The position numbers and the translations under genes were made by a program. The notes beneath the pieces were generated by a model that was given only the letters and a program-made list of their open reading frames with translations, ran no database searches and had not been told where the DNA came from. Shown piece after piece: positions 22,810 to 33,425 of a DNA stretch of 64,000 nt. The number at the start of each line of letters is the position of its first letter. The stretch's first letter is position 1. This DNA is from Desmodus rotundus (lineage: Eukaryota > Chordata > Mammalia > Chiroptera > Phyllostomidae), in NCBI RefSeq assembly GCF_022682495.2, contig NC_071391.1, positions 82,748,154 through 82,812,153 of the forward strand, given 5' to 3'.

Positions 22810-25756
22810 GGATCATTTTCTCAATTTGTTGGGATTTTGTTTTCAGTCAATTGTCGTCAGTTTAACTCTTAACTCAAAAATTCTTACAAGTTGGGACGTT
22901 TCTAGATAAATATAAATTTTTGAAGCATGATTCTAGAAATTAAAACCAATTCCAAGGTGAGAAGTTAAGAAAAAAGTGTATTGACCATATCACTGTGAAC
23001 AGAATGACCAGAATTCAGCAATAATTTGTGTTATAAAAATGGCCAGAATAATATCAGCTGAGACATACCCCTTACATGTGATCACTATTAGACTAGACCC
23101 ATGATAAGTGTCCAGTTTGTTTTTTAAACTCCAAACTTTTACATTCATCTTGGAAATGGAATTATCTTAAAGATGGGAAACAGATTGTGTTCATTTTGCT
23201 TTTGTTATGTCTGGTATTTCTAGCCTCCCTTGCACACACTAAAATCATTGTTAGTTTCACACAATTTAACTTTAGAGCAAGACTCTATTGCAAGACACTG
23301 TTGGAAAATGTCCCACATAAACACTATGTCCACATAGCTACAGAAAGAACTGCTTATCACCACAGAAGAAAAGCAGGGGAAGGTGGTTCTTGCGCTGGTG
23401 GATTTTTAAGCAGCAGTTATGCTTTCAAGTAGCTCTGCAGTTGGTTTATGTCCTTCAAAAATCCACCCACCCTCTCCCACGAGTGTTGCATCACCACTGG
23501 GACAGGATTAGTGTTAGCATTTAAAAAGATAATTAGAACACTGCTTTTCTTTCCTTTTCCCTTTTCTTTTTTTCTTTTTCTTTTTGTTATCGCTGGCTAA
23601 AGAAATGATATCCCAGGCTTTTATTCTTAAAGATGTCCAAAAAACAAGTCAGCCCAAGTTCACCTTCAGCCAGCCAGATTACTAGTCAGTAAAAATTCCC
23701 CATTTAGTGTGATAAATACGAACTAAATTGAAAAACTCTTTTCTTTTTTTTACAAATATCTTCCTATGAGCACTGTGGCCAATAACAACCTGAAGTAATA
23801 GAAGGGCTAGTTTTGTCTTTTACCTTTCAAAGTATTTGCCCACAGACAGAGCCATAGATGGGTAGTGGGGTATCTCATGGGCATCTCAAACTTAACATTT
23901 CCAGAGTGAATGTCTGATTTCTCCTTCAAAATGTATTCTTCACCAATCTTCCCTAAAAATGCCACTACCATCCATTTATTTTTTTCAAGCCAGAAATCTG
24001 GGAGTTGATCTTGATTCTCACCTCTTACATCTAATCTATCAAAGTTATGTAGGTTTTACCTTTAACATACAATGATTTTGTCTGTATTTCCAATGCTACC
24101 ACCCCAGTCCAACTGCCTCCATTTCTTTCCTGGGTTACTGACATGGCCTTTTAACTGGTCTGCTTTCCCTGTGGTTCTCTCCCACACTCCTGTCATCAAT
24201 ACTCCCCTCTCTACCATGTTACTCCTTGAAAGCTTCCTCTTTTAAAATACAGTCTAAACTCTTCCCACTAGTCTGCCAAGCTCTATATGAACCAGCCTAC
24301 TCCCCACCCTCAAGCTGTCACTAGGTTTTGGTCACATTGGCCATTTCTCAGGTCCTAAGACACACCAGTTTCTTTCTTTCCTCAAGATCTTTGCATTTTC
24401 TGCCTGTTAACAAAAATCTTTAAGGCTGAATTTGCCCTGACAGAAGAGGTTTATTAAGCCTCATCCTAGCCAGAAAAGGACCAGGTCCTGGGGCATGCAG
24501 TCTAAAGCAGCAGCAGCAGCAGCAGGGTAAGACGGAGAATACAGACACATTGCCATCCTAGGGTCGATGGGCCTTTTTCATACAACGAGTTTAGGGAAGA
24601 AAGACGTAAGTTATTTTTGTAAGAATTTACATTGGCTATAGATAAACATGTCAGGAAAAGGTGAAGGGGAGAAAGTCTGGGGATAGTGGATAGTCCATAA
24701 GGAAAAAGTATTTGGCGCTTCTGGATTGGTTGTGGGTAACAGTGTGGAAGGTTTATGTGTAGGCAGGATGTGGTTGGTGGTAGGCTGGTCTTTCTAGATA
24801 GCTGCCTGGAACTTGATGCAGAGATTCAACATACATTCAGGATTGTGAGCACTCTTTTGTTGGTTTTGGTCTGCTCTAGTTCACTGGTTGATCTTCCTTG
24901 TCTCGTCCTCTAGCCTGCTATTATTTAACATAGGACAACTTAAAGTTTTTCTCTTGTCATGCTCTTCTGTTTATAATGCTGCCCCTGTCCTCTACCCCAC
25001 CCCCTTCATAAAACCTATCAGTCTTCAGATCCCAGCCTAAGTGTCACCCTTTTGATCAGCCAGTATAGGTAGAAACCCTCTGTTATTTTCTATCAATAAT
25101 ATCTATATACTCCCTTATCTTGCAGTCTTAAAATTAGGTATGTGTTCCTTTTATCTTATTTATTTGCTATTAGTTTATTGTCTGTGCCACCCACAAGGAT
25201 GTCAAGTTCATGAGGGCAAGAGCCTTGTCTACCTTATTCACTTTTTGTCTCAGTACTTAGCTCAGTGCCTGCTGCATAACAGATGCTGAATAATTAGGCA
25301 GTGAATGAGTGACAGTGCCTGCCATCTCTAAGGAACTTGTTGAACCTAGTTTGGTAACATTTTTTGAGATTTAATACCAAACTTCCAAACGTACTTCAGA
25401 AAGGAGTTTAGTTATTCTTTATGTGCTTGAGTTTAGGTAATAACCACAACGTGAAATAAATCCCCTAAGTATTCCTCCAAACCTGTGAATCTGGCTAACT
25501 TTATCTTCCTGGACATTTTCCATTTCCATTTGTGAGTAAAATTTATTTTAGTTCCTAACTAGCTACTAATTTAACTAAAGATCAACTAGAATTCTGAATC
25601 AAGGATCTTTCAGTAAATTGCCATCCTTAAGACCACACGGTAATTTGTTAACATCCCAGATGCAGGGCTCATTGACAAGTTTTGTTCATAATTGTTGTCC
25701 TAGCCTGTGGGGAGTAGGTTTGGACCAGGCAGAGAGGGCCTCAGCTTGTCTTGCAG
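22810..25756. other. PTS-PLET1 intergenic stretch, left part
   Basis: No coding exon recognised. At ~23990-24420 there is wording of an ancient LINE remnant (L2/CR1-type, tentative). From ~24425 to 24950 there is an LTR-like segment (GGTTTATTAAGCCTC, possibly a reversed polyadenylation region). The open frame 23187-23432 has no recognised domain. Confidence 0.4.
24508..24525 (+). repeat. (CAG)6 trinucleotide run
   Basis: Six uninterrupted CAG units in non-coding sequence. It is not part of any recognised reading frame. Confidence 0.95.
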
Positions 25757-25768
25757 AGAATGCTTCTT

Positions 25769-28304
25769 TTTTTAAAGTTATATTTTGTTGATTATGCTAT
25801 TAAAGTTGTTCCAATTTATTCCCCGTTGCCCCCCTCCACCCAGCACCCCCACTCCCTCAGGCAATCCCTACACCATTGTTCATGCCTGTGGGGTCCATAA
25901 GTTCTTTGGCTACTCCATTTCCTACACCATACTTTATGTCCCCATGGCTATTCTGTAACTACCTATTTGTACTTCTTAATCCCCTCACCTCTTTACCCAT
26001 TCCCCTATACCCACTTCCATCTGCCAACCATCAAAATGGTTTCTGTATCCATGATTCTGTCTCTGTTCTTGTTTGCTTAGTTTGTTTTTTTTGGATTCAA
26101 TTGTTGATAGGTATTTATTGCTATTTTTTTTCATAGTATGGATCTTTTTTTTAAATAAGTCCCTTTAACATTTCATATAATAATGGTTTGGTGATAAACT
26201 CCTTTAGCCTTGTCTTTATCTGTCCTTTGATTCTAAATGATAGCTTTGCTGGGTAGCACAATCTTGGCTGTAGGCCCTTGCTTTTCATGACTTTGAATAT
26301 TTCTTGCCAATGCTTTCTAGCCTGCAAAGTTTCTTTTGAGAAATCAGTTGACAGTCTTATGGGGACTCCCCTATAGGTGACTAACTGCTTCTATCTTGCT
26401 ACTTTGAAAATTCTCTCTTTATTTTTAAGCTTTGGCATTTTAATTATGATGTGTCTTTGAGTGGGCCTCTTTGCATCCATCTTGTTTGGGATGCTCTGTG
26501 CTTCCTTCACTAAATTAGGGGAGTTTTCTTTAATTATTTTTCCAAATATAATTCCAATTTCTTGCTCTTTCTCTTCTCCTTCTGGCACCCCTATAACGCA
26601 AATGTTGGAAAGCTTGAAGTTGTCCCAGAGGCTGCTTATACAATCCTCTTTTTTTTTTTTTAATTCTTTTTGTTGTTATAATTAGTTGCTTTTTGCTTCC
26701 TTATGTTCCAAATCATTAATTTGTTTCTTGGCTTCATTCACTCTACTTTTCATTCCCTGTAAATTGTTCTTTATTTCAATTAATGTGTCCTTCATTTCTG
26801 ACTGGATCTTTTTTATGCTGTTAAGGTCCTCACTAACTTCCTTGAGCATCCTTATAACCAGTGTTTTGAACTCTGCATCTGATAGGTTGCTTATCTCCAT
26901 TTTGTTTAGTTCTTTTTCTGGAGTTTTGATCTGATTTTCATTTGGGCCCTGTTTCTTTGTCTCCTCATTTTGGCAGCCTTCCTGCGTTTGTTTCTGTATA
27001 TCAGGTGAAGCTGCTATGACTCCCTGTCATTGGTAGCATGGCCTAATACAGTAGGTGTCCTCTGTAGTTCAGAGGCACAGCCTCCCCTATCACCCAACCT
27101 GGGTACTCGAGGTGTGCCCTTCGTGTGGGCTGAGTACATCCTCCTCTTGTAGATGAGCCTTGGTTGCTGTTGGCAGATCAATGGGAGGGATTCCTAGGCC
27201 AGTCAGCTGCAAGGTTTGGGTGTAACAACTGACCACCAACTTCCACCCTCCATGGAGGATCAGCTGTGCCATGGCAGAGTGGTGATGCTCTGACGTGCTC
27301 TGTAGCTGTCCAATGGGTGCATTGGACTGGGTGTTTTCCTGGGTGGTGCAGGCCAAGGTCAGTCCCCACCCGTGTTTTGCCAGGGGCCACACTGCCTGAG
27401 CTATAAAGCAATCTGAGATGGCTGTTACTTGTGCTGGGCTTGGGGATTCCTCGGCAAAGCCAAGCTGTGAATCTAGGCTGGCTGCTGCTAGAATGGGGCT
27501 TGGGACACTTAGCAAGAGGTACGAGGGATGGGGGATCACTGGGGCTGGTTGTTGCTTGTTTGAGAAGATTTAGGAAGTTGTGAAGTTTGAGCCAAACCAT
27601 CTATTCCTATGGAAAGCCACTGTCAATAGAGGATGGGACAGAGCTTTGGGATTTCCAGAGCAGGGCAAACAGTGTCAGCCAGGTTGATGGAGTCTCAACT
27701 CTGGCACCTGCCTCCTGGCTCTATGGCTCTGTTGGGGGAGGGTTCAGAAAAGGGAAAATGGGCTCTGCCCACCTCTCTGAGACAAAGCTGTCCCCCAGCT
27801 CTTGCCTTGATGCCAGACACTTCAGGTCCTCCCTGTATGCCACTGTGCCTTTCCAGCTCCTACCCCGGTGCTAGAGATCAGAGGGAGTGATTTTGGTAAG
27901 TGTCAGTTCTTTAAGAGGAAGTGCTTGGGACTCCAGAAGTTTCTTCCAATGACTCAATCCCCACTGGTTTTTGCAGCCAGAAGTTATGGGGACTTACCTT
28001 CCTGGCACTGAATCCCTGGCTGGGAATCCTGGGGTGGGGCTGGGACTCCTCACTCCTGAAATATCCCTCCCAAATTTTTGTCCCGCACATGGGTGTGTGT
28101 GGGACCAGCCTGTTCCACGTCTGCGCCCTTCCTACCAGTCTGGGTGGGTGTGGTTTCTTTAATTCAGTAGTTGTCAGGCTTCCATTCAACTTGATTTCTG
28201 ATGGTTCTGAGTGATGATTGTTCTATAATTTAGTTGCATTTTTGATGTGGTGGTGTGAGGAGGCGAGCCGTGTTTACCTGTGCCACCATTTTGACTGGGA
28301 GTCA
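25769..28304 (-). mobile_element. Complete HAL1 (half-L1) retrotransposon, copy D
   Basis: 2,536-bp element bounded by the perfect duplication AGAATGCTTCTT (25757-25768 and 28305-28316). On the minus strand it starts TGACTCCCAGTCAAAATGG. It has a ~1.35 kb 5'UTR, then ORF1 (~26940 to ~26160) whose N-terminal part reads [18 protein letters not shown] and whose C-terminal part reads RHIIIKMPKLKNKERI. It ends with a ~0.4 kb 3' region and a short A-rich tail. No ORF2 is present although both ends are intact, so this is a genuine half-L1 and not a truncated L1. ORF1 is disabled by a frameshift near 26640-26660. The 5'UTR matches copy B but not copies A or C. Confidence 0.85.
26160..26940 (-). pseudogene. 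HAL1 ORF1 (L1 ORF1p-like), frameshifted
   Basis: Two open segments, 26900-26682 (coiled-coil region) and 26588-26391 (RRM/C-terminal domain), are separated by a poly-T/A tract on the plus strand near 26650. The order is that of L1 ORF1p, an RNA-binding trimer needed for retrotransposition. The protein is not producible from this copy as it stands. Confidence 0.75.
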
Positions 28305-28316
28305 AGAATGCTTCTT

Positions 28317-29125
28317 ATCATGCCACCTGTTTGGCCTCTGAGAACAGAGTTCCTTTGGAATGTAGAAGTAAACAGATCTGTGACAATATGTGTTTTCAGC
28401 AAACAAGAGCCTAATTTGTTTCCATAATAACGCCTAATAATTCCCAAAGTACTGGGGAGAAGTCAAGACTCCATTCCTGAATGAGAGAACTGTGTTTAGG
28501 AAAGGAAAAAAATGTACCCTAACCAGATTGTGGGGTATAATGTATTCCACCTACAGTCTGTATTGATGTCTGTGCAATTAACTAAATTCTGGGTTTTGGC
28601 ATTTGTTGAATTGTGAATTAACATTATGCCAGACCCTATGTGCCTGGTGTCTTAGTCACCATGTTCTTAAGGCAAGAGTTAGCTCTGGTTCACCGACCTG
28701 GAATCTGGTGTTATATTGTTCAAAGTCACTCAGTGAGTGGAGAGCTGGGATTTGAACCTATGTCTGTTTGGCTTAAAAAGAAAACTATGCTCAACAATTA
28801 AAGTAATGTTTTAAAATTTTTTCCCAAGCTCTTTAAATGTGCTTTGTCTACATAATTAGTTATTTAAGCCAAAGACTTTTTGAGTTTGTTGGACTCAAAC
28901 ATCTGTTCTACAGCTATTTTTAAATACAGGTTTATGTATGTATACATAGACAAATAGATATTTTTGCATATGTTAAATTATTTTATACGTATATCAGGTG
29001 TATATATTTAATTTCATTCTATCTATTTATGTGGATGTAACATACAAAGCAGTGTAAGGGTAGTCCATTTGTCCTAGTTTCACTGCTGGGCCACATTCAA
29101 AGAAATAAAATCCAGCAATCAGAAG
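28317..29125. other. Intergenic stretch right of HAL1
   Basis: Contains MIR-like minus-strand wording at ~28700-28765 (GGAGAGCTGGGATTTGAACC). Otherwise AT-rich with nothing recognised. Confidence 0.45.
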
Positions 29126-29138
29126 TAAAATAATTCTA

Positions 29139-29361
29139 TGCCCTGGCTGGTGTGGCTCAGTGGATTGAGTGCTGATCTGTGAACCTAAAGGTTTCTGGTT
29201 CCATTCCCAGCCAGGGCACATGCCTGGGTTGCAAGCCATGTCCCCATTTGGGGGGGGTGTGAGATGCAACCAATTTATGTATCTCTTGTACATTTCTGTT
29301 TCTCACTCTTTCTCCTTCTCTTCCCCTCTCTCTAAAAGTAAATAAATAAAATCTTTGACAA
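29139..29361 (+). mobile_element. Ves-type SINE, complete, 13-bp duplication
   Basis: Sense SINE with a canonical head (CCCTGGCTGGTGTGGCTCAG), A box GTGGCTCAGTGG, B-box-like GGTTCCATTCCC, CT-rich body and tail AAATAAATAAAATC. The duplication TAAAATAATTCTA lies at 29126-29138 and 29362-29374. Confidence 0.95.
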
Positions 29362-29517
29362 TAAAATAATTCTAATTTTCACTCTCCAGATTCAACTTTT
29401 TATTCTGTAGAATAATTTAAACCTTTTTCCCATTATTTAGATTTTCTAGGAAAAGAAAGAGCCTAGGAGCAGACCATGAAGGCTAGAGTACCTTGTACTT
29501 ATAAGCTTGATGGGTGG

Positions 29518-29739
29518 GCCCTGGGTGGTGTGGGTCAGTGGATTGAGTGCAGGCCTGCGAACCTAAAGCTCACTGGTTGGATTCCTGGTCAGGGCACATG
29601 CCTGGATTGCAGGCCAGGTCCCCATTTGGGGGCATGTGGGAGGCCGACAGTCGATGTTTCTTTCCCTCTCTTTCTCCTTCCCTACCCCTCTCCCTAAAAA
29701 TAAATAAGTAAACTATTGTAAAATCAAAAAATAAAACAG
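29518..29739 (+). mobile_element. Ves-type SINE, complete
   Basis: Second sense SINE of the same type only 150 bp further on (CCCTGGGTGGTGTGGGTCAG head, AAAAATAAATAAGTAAAC tail). Its duplication is not clear by eye. Confidence 0.92.
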
Positions 29740-29989
29740 GAACTTTATAAAAAAGAAGCTTCAAGGCTGGAGGCGAAGTCAGGGCTAGAGGGAGAAAGAT
29801 TGTGAAGTCACACACTAGCCATTTGTAACAGTTACAAATTAGAAATTTTAGTCCTTGTTATAGACACCATTTTATTTCAACAAAATTATATTATTATAAT
29901 ACTTGGTTTCCTTATACATCATTGTATCATTTTTGATGCTTTTTTAGGCATTAAATAATTATATAGTGTTTACTTTGTGCCACGTGCTG

Positions 29990-30185
29990 TTTGAGGTGCT
30001 TTATATATATTAATTGATTTAGTATCAACAGGACAACCTGTGAGGTGGCTACTGTTTTACTCCTTATTTTACAGATGAAGAAACCAAGGAGTACAGAAGT
30101 TAAGTAACTGGTTTCAGGTCCCACAACTGATAAAGGACAAAATCAAATGAGGTTGAACTCAGGTAGTCTAGCTTCAGAGTTTATG
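29990..30185 (-). repeat. MIR SINE fragment
   Basis: Reverse MIR wording: TTTTACAGATGAAGAAACC, then GTTAAGTAACTGG, then GTTGAACTCAGGTAGTCTAG. Ancient mammal-wide SINE core. Confidence 0.75.
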
Positions 30186-30189
30186 CTTT

Positions 30190-31539
30190 AAGATAATTAC
30201 AAACTATCACTCTTATGAAATAATAAAGTTTTACTTAATTATTAGTATTTTCAACATTTACCCTGCAGAATAATGTGGACGCGGGCAGACAATAAAATAT
30301 TGTCTCAATCTTCTGCCCCTCCTGAATTTTTTTTCCTGCTCTTGAATGGTTGGAGTTATAGTTGGATCATTGACCAGGCTGGAACTCTTTCTGGGGTGTG
30401 AAGGTCTTTGAGGTAATGGGATTTGCAAGACATCAGTTTTCTTTCATACTTTCTCATAATGCATTATAGTGGGTAGGCAATTGCTTTTTCAGTCACGGAA
30501 TAAAAATGCATTGAATTTACAAAGCATGATGGTGAAAACGAGAAAACACAAGGAGAACAAGGCTGGGCAAGTGAGTGTGGGAGTGATGGACAGTCCATCT
30601 ATTGTTCATCTCTTTATTGTGCACGAGGTTAGAGCCCGTGGGCTTCCTTGTAGTAGCCTGTGTACATTTTTTCCCTTTTGGTGTATTTACTTTCTTATTA
30701 GGATCAGGACGTTAATTATAAATATGAGAACCAGGATTAGCTATTCCTGGGAGTAGTGAGAATGAATGTACTTCTGCAGCCCTTTACTCTTATTCTGCTA
30801 CCCACCCTGCTTGAACAGTGACCAATGGCAAATACTTGGGACCTGTGCTGCTTGAATTCTTGTCTCCTGAGCCCAAGGAAGACATCATTTGAGCACAACA
30901 CTATTTCTGAGACTGGATTTTTGCTTCAGGATCCTTCTTAACATGCTCCTAGCATCCTCTGTTGGTCAGATATGGCGCTGAAATAACACCTATTTACTAT
31001 CTCTGACTAGGCCTTTAGAACTACATCTAGCAATGACAGAAATAAAAATTGAGACCTGAAAGAGGGCTGAGATACCTCTCGCCTAACAGATAACTGAGGT
31101 GGAGAAATTTAAAGGCACTTGTTTAAGGTTATCTTTGTACTTTGCAGCAGAACTGGAATGTAATAGGTTTCCTGCCTGCTAATACAGCACTCTCGCTCAG
31201 CTGCCTCTATACTGCTTGTCTGAATTCACCCAGATTTCTTTGAGTCTAAAAATTGCCCAGCTTCAGAGTGTATCTTTGCTGGATATTTCTCATACTTTGC
31301 ACATGGACCTGAGATGAAACATGTTCCTAGCTTGCTGGGCGGGCAGGACTCACTGCTGGTCATCTTGGAGGTGGCGGCAGGGAAGTGGGGCATGGAGGAG
31401 TGCTGCTGGAGTGTGCAGCCTGCTTGTGTCAGCAAGGGACACCTATATCCTCTCCCTGTCACATGACCCAGGGGCCAGTTGTTCTGGGGGGTCTTAGGTG
31501 ATGCTGGAGCTGCTCAGGGAACCCTTAGGCTGTCTTGGT
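30190..31539. other. Intergenic stretch with no recognised gene
   Basis: A MIR-like fragment may lie at ~31070-31200. The open frames at 30469-30756 and 31226-31462 show no domain. Nothing else seen. Confidence 0.4.
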
Positions 31540-31745
31540 TAAGGGTGCAGGCTCTGAAGTGGAACAGACCTCTCTTCAAAGCCCAGCTTCATACTTACTC
31601 AGTGAGTGACTCTGGGAAAATTATTTCTCTCTCTGCCTGAGTGTCCCCACCTGTAAATGGCTGTATTTCAAAGGGTTATTGAAGATTAAATGTGACCGTA
31701 CATGTAAAGTGCTTAGCACATTGCTTGGCAGATACCAATAGCTAC
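31540..31745 (+). repeat. MIR SINE, nearly full length
   Basis: Sense MIR order: GGGTGCAGGCTCTGAAGTGG, AAGCCCAGCTTCATACTTAC, ACCTGTAAATGGCTG, AAGTGCTTAGCACATTGC. Confidence 0.78.
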
Positions 31746-31754
31746 CGAGTGATG

Positions 31755-32240
31755 TCACAGAAAATGGTGAAATAAGGAACTCCAAGAATTGGTCCCTCCC
31801 CTGAAGCAACCTGGCAAATAAGCTGGCAGAAACTGTCTGTCAGTCAACCTTTTCAGAACTCTAGAATCTAACTTAAAAAAAAAAATCGAAAAACCTCTCA
31901 CGTCTATTAGGGGAATGCTTATGAAGAAAGGCTGTCAAATTTTGACATTTAAGAAAATCTTTCAGGTCACTGGCTAACTGCTGCAGTTACACGAAGGAGA
32001 CTCCAGTGACCACACAACAAGAATGCAGTCTTTGCCAAAATAGTTTAGAAAAGTCACTAAAGAAATGGGTGACTCAACAAGCAGCAACAACATGCCATGG
32101 AGAGAAGGGAGAATCTGATTTCCTGTGTTACTACATAACAATATTCAAAATGTCCAGTTAAGAAAAAAAAGACCTACTAAATAGGAAGGTATGGCCTATT
32201 CACAGAAAAAAAGAAGAAATTGACAGAAACTGTCCCTAAA
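31755..32240 (+). mobile_element. Old L1 5' region fragment, left copy
   Basis: Begins AAAATGGTGAAATAAGGAAC and continues through GACTCAACAAGCAGCAACAA and GACAGAAACTGTCCC. The same succession occurs, diverged, at 43738-44830, so both are copies of one L1M-type 5' region in the same orientation. Confidence 0.6.
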
Positions 32241-33210
32241 GGAAGGCCAGTCACTGGTTGCTGGCATCTTGGAATTTAGCATAATTATTAAAAGAAAATT
32301 TTGTTTGTTATTATTGGCAATACCATGCTTTCTTTGGGTTTTATATTGCATTATGAATATTATAAATATTTTGCCCATTTCTCTTAGTGGAAAACACCAT
32401 TTGGGGAAAAATGACCAGTTTACACTTGAAGAATATTAAAATTCAGAAAATTTTACCCATAGATCAGGCCTTGAAAACATACATCCTCTCATCTGTCTAT
32501 TATTTTTTAATGCTCACACAAGTGAATAAAATTAGATAACATTCTCTGTATTTTAAGTTAATCACCTATTAAAAGACATTTGAATTGGACACATTATTGT
32601 TTGAAATATAGTTTATTTGGTGTGACATAAAAAATAAAGCCTTTATGCCATAACCTTTCCCTCTCTTTGGCTGCTCAGACATGGTACATTCCTATTTTCT
32701 TTCCCTTCAAATGCTACTGGTGTTGCCAGTAGCATGAGGATGATTCCTCTTTTCCTCGTTGAGTCATGTGAGTCATAGAAGCTCTGTAACCTGCGTGGGT
32801 TTGGGCAGAAATCAGGTCATCTCAAAAGTGAGGAAAGATTCTTCCCACAGAGACTCAGGACACAGAGGAATCATTTGGCAATGAACAGAAGTTTAGATTG
32901 GCAATGGAATTGGCTGTCGTCATGTTAAAACTAGAGCCAGAATTCCAGGTTACACCCAGACCAGGTCTAAGTGGTTACAAAAAGCCTAATTTGTGTCCTG
33001 AAAGATCCAGTTGAATATCTGTGTGCCCCAAATCCACCAGTGAGTGGACTGGCTACTCAACCCAGTCTCCTTTTTGGTCCAAAGCAGTGGCAGTAGAGTT
33101 GTACATTGAGGACACAAGGCCTTCATTCACACGCATGGCCGGAGCCCTGGCTTGAACTTGAATTTAGGAGGATGCAGTAGATACAGGAACAATTGTTCTC
33201 CTAGCATCCT
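32241..33210 (-). other. Probable PLET1 3'UTR and flank
   Basis: Non-coding sequence after the PLET1 stop at 33211. A minus-strand AATAAA at 32617-32612 would give a 3'UTR of about 0.6 kb. The remainder toward 32241 is AT-rich with possible L1 wording. Confidence 0.4.
32612..32617 (-). terminator. Candidate PLET1 polyadenylation signal
   Basis: AATAAA on the minus strand about 0.6 kb after the stop codon. It was chosen as the first clear signal downstream; cDNA is needed to confirm it. Confidence 0.4.
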
Positions 33211-33425
33211 CTAGAAGAGGAGTTTGCTGGTGAGAAAGACAAGCAGGATCTGAATGGCATCTGTGATGGGGCTGAGGAAGATTCTGTTGGCCAAGCTTCT
33301 GGTTGTGGTTGGAGTTGAGGTTGGATTTAGGTTTCTGGTTGTGGTTTGGATTTGAGTTGTGGTCAGGATTCGGGTTGTGGTTGGCCTGGTCGTGGAGATC
33401 ATGGAGTGTGACGGTGTGGTCATTG
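33211..33425 (-). CDS. PLET1: PLET1 exon 4 (Thr-rich stalk and GPI signal)
   Basis: 215 bp including the stop, after acceptor TTTTTTCCAG. It encodes MTTPSHSMISTTRPTTTRIL, further TTT repeats, and RSLANRIFLSPITDAIQIL ending KLLF. Short CAACCACAACC-type tandem repeats (plus-strand GGTTGTGGTTGG at ~33300-33385) underlie the Thr clusters. A second frame through the same exon stays open for 86 codons to 33164 (see findings). Confidence 0.88.

Noticed and set aside
24508..24525. CAG repeat as a possible polyglutamine coding tract
   Set aside because: No open frame, splice signals or gene around it; only six units.
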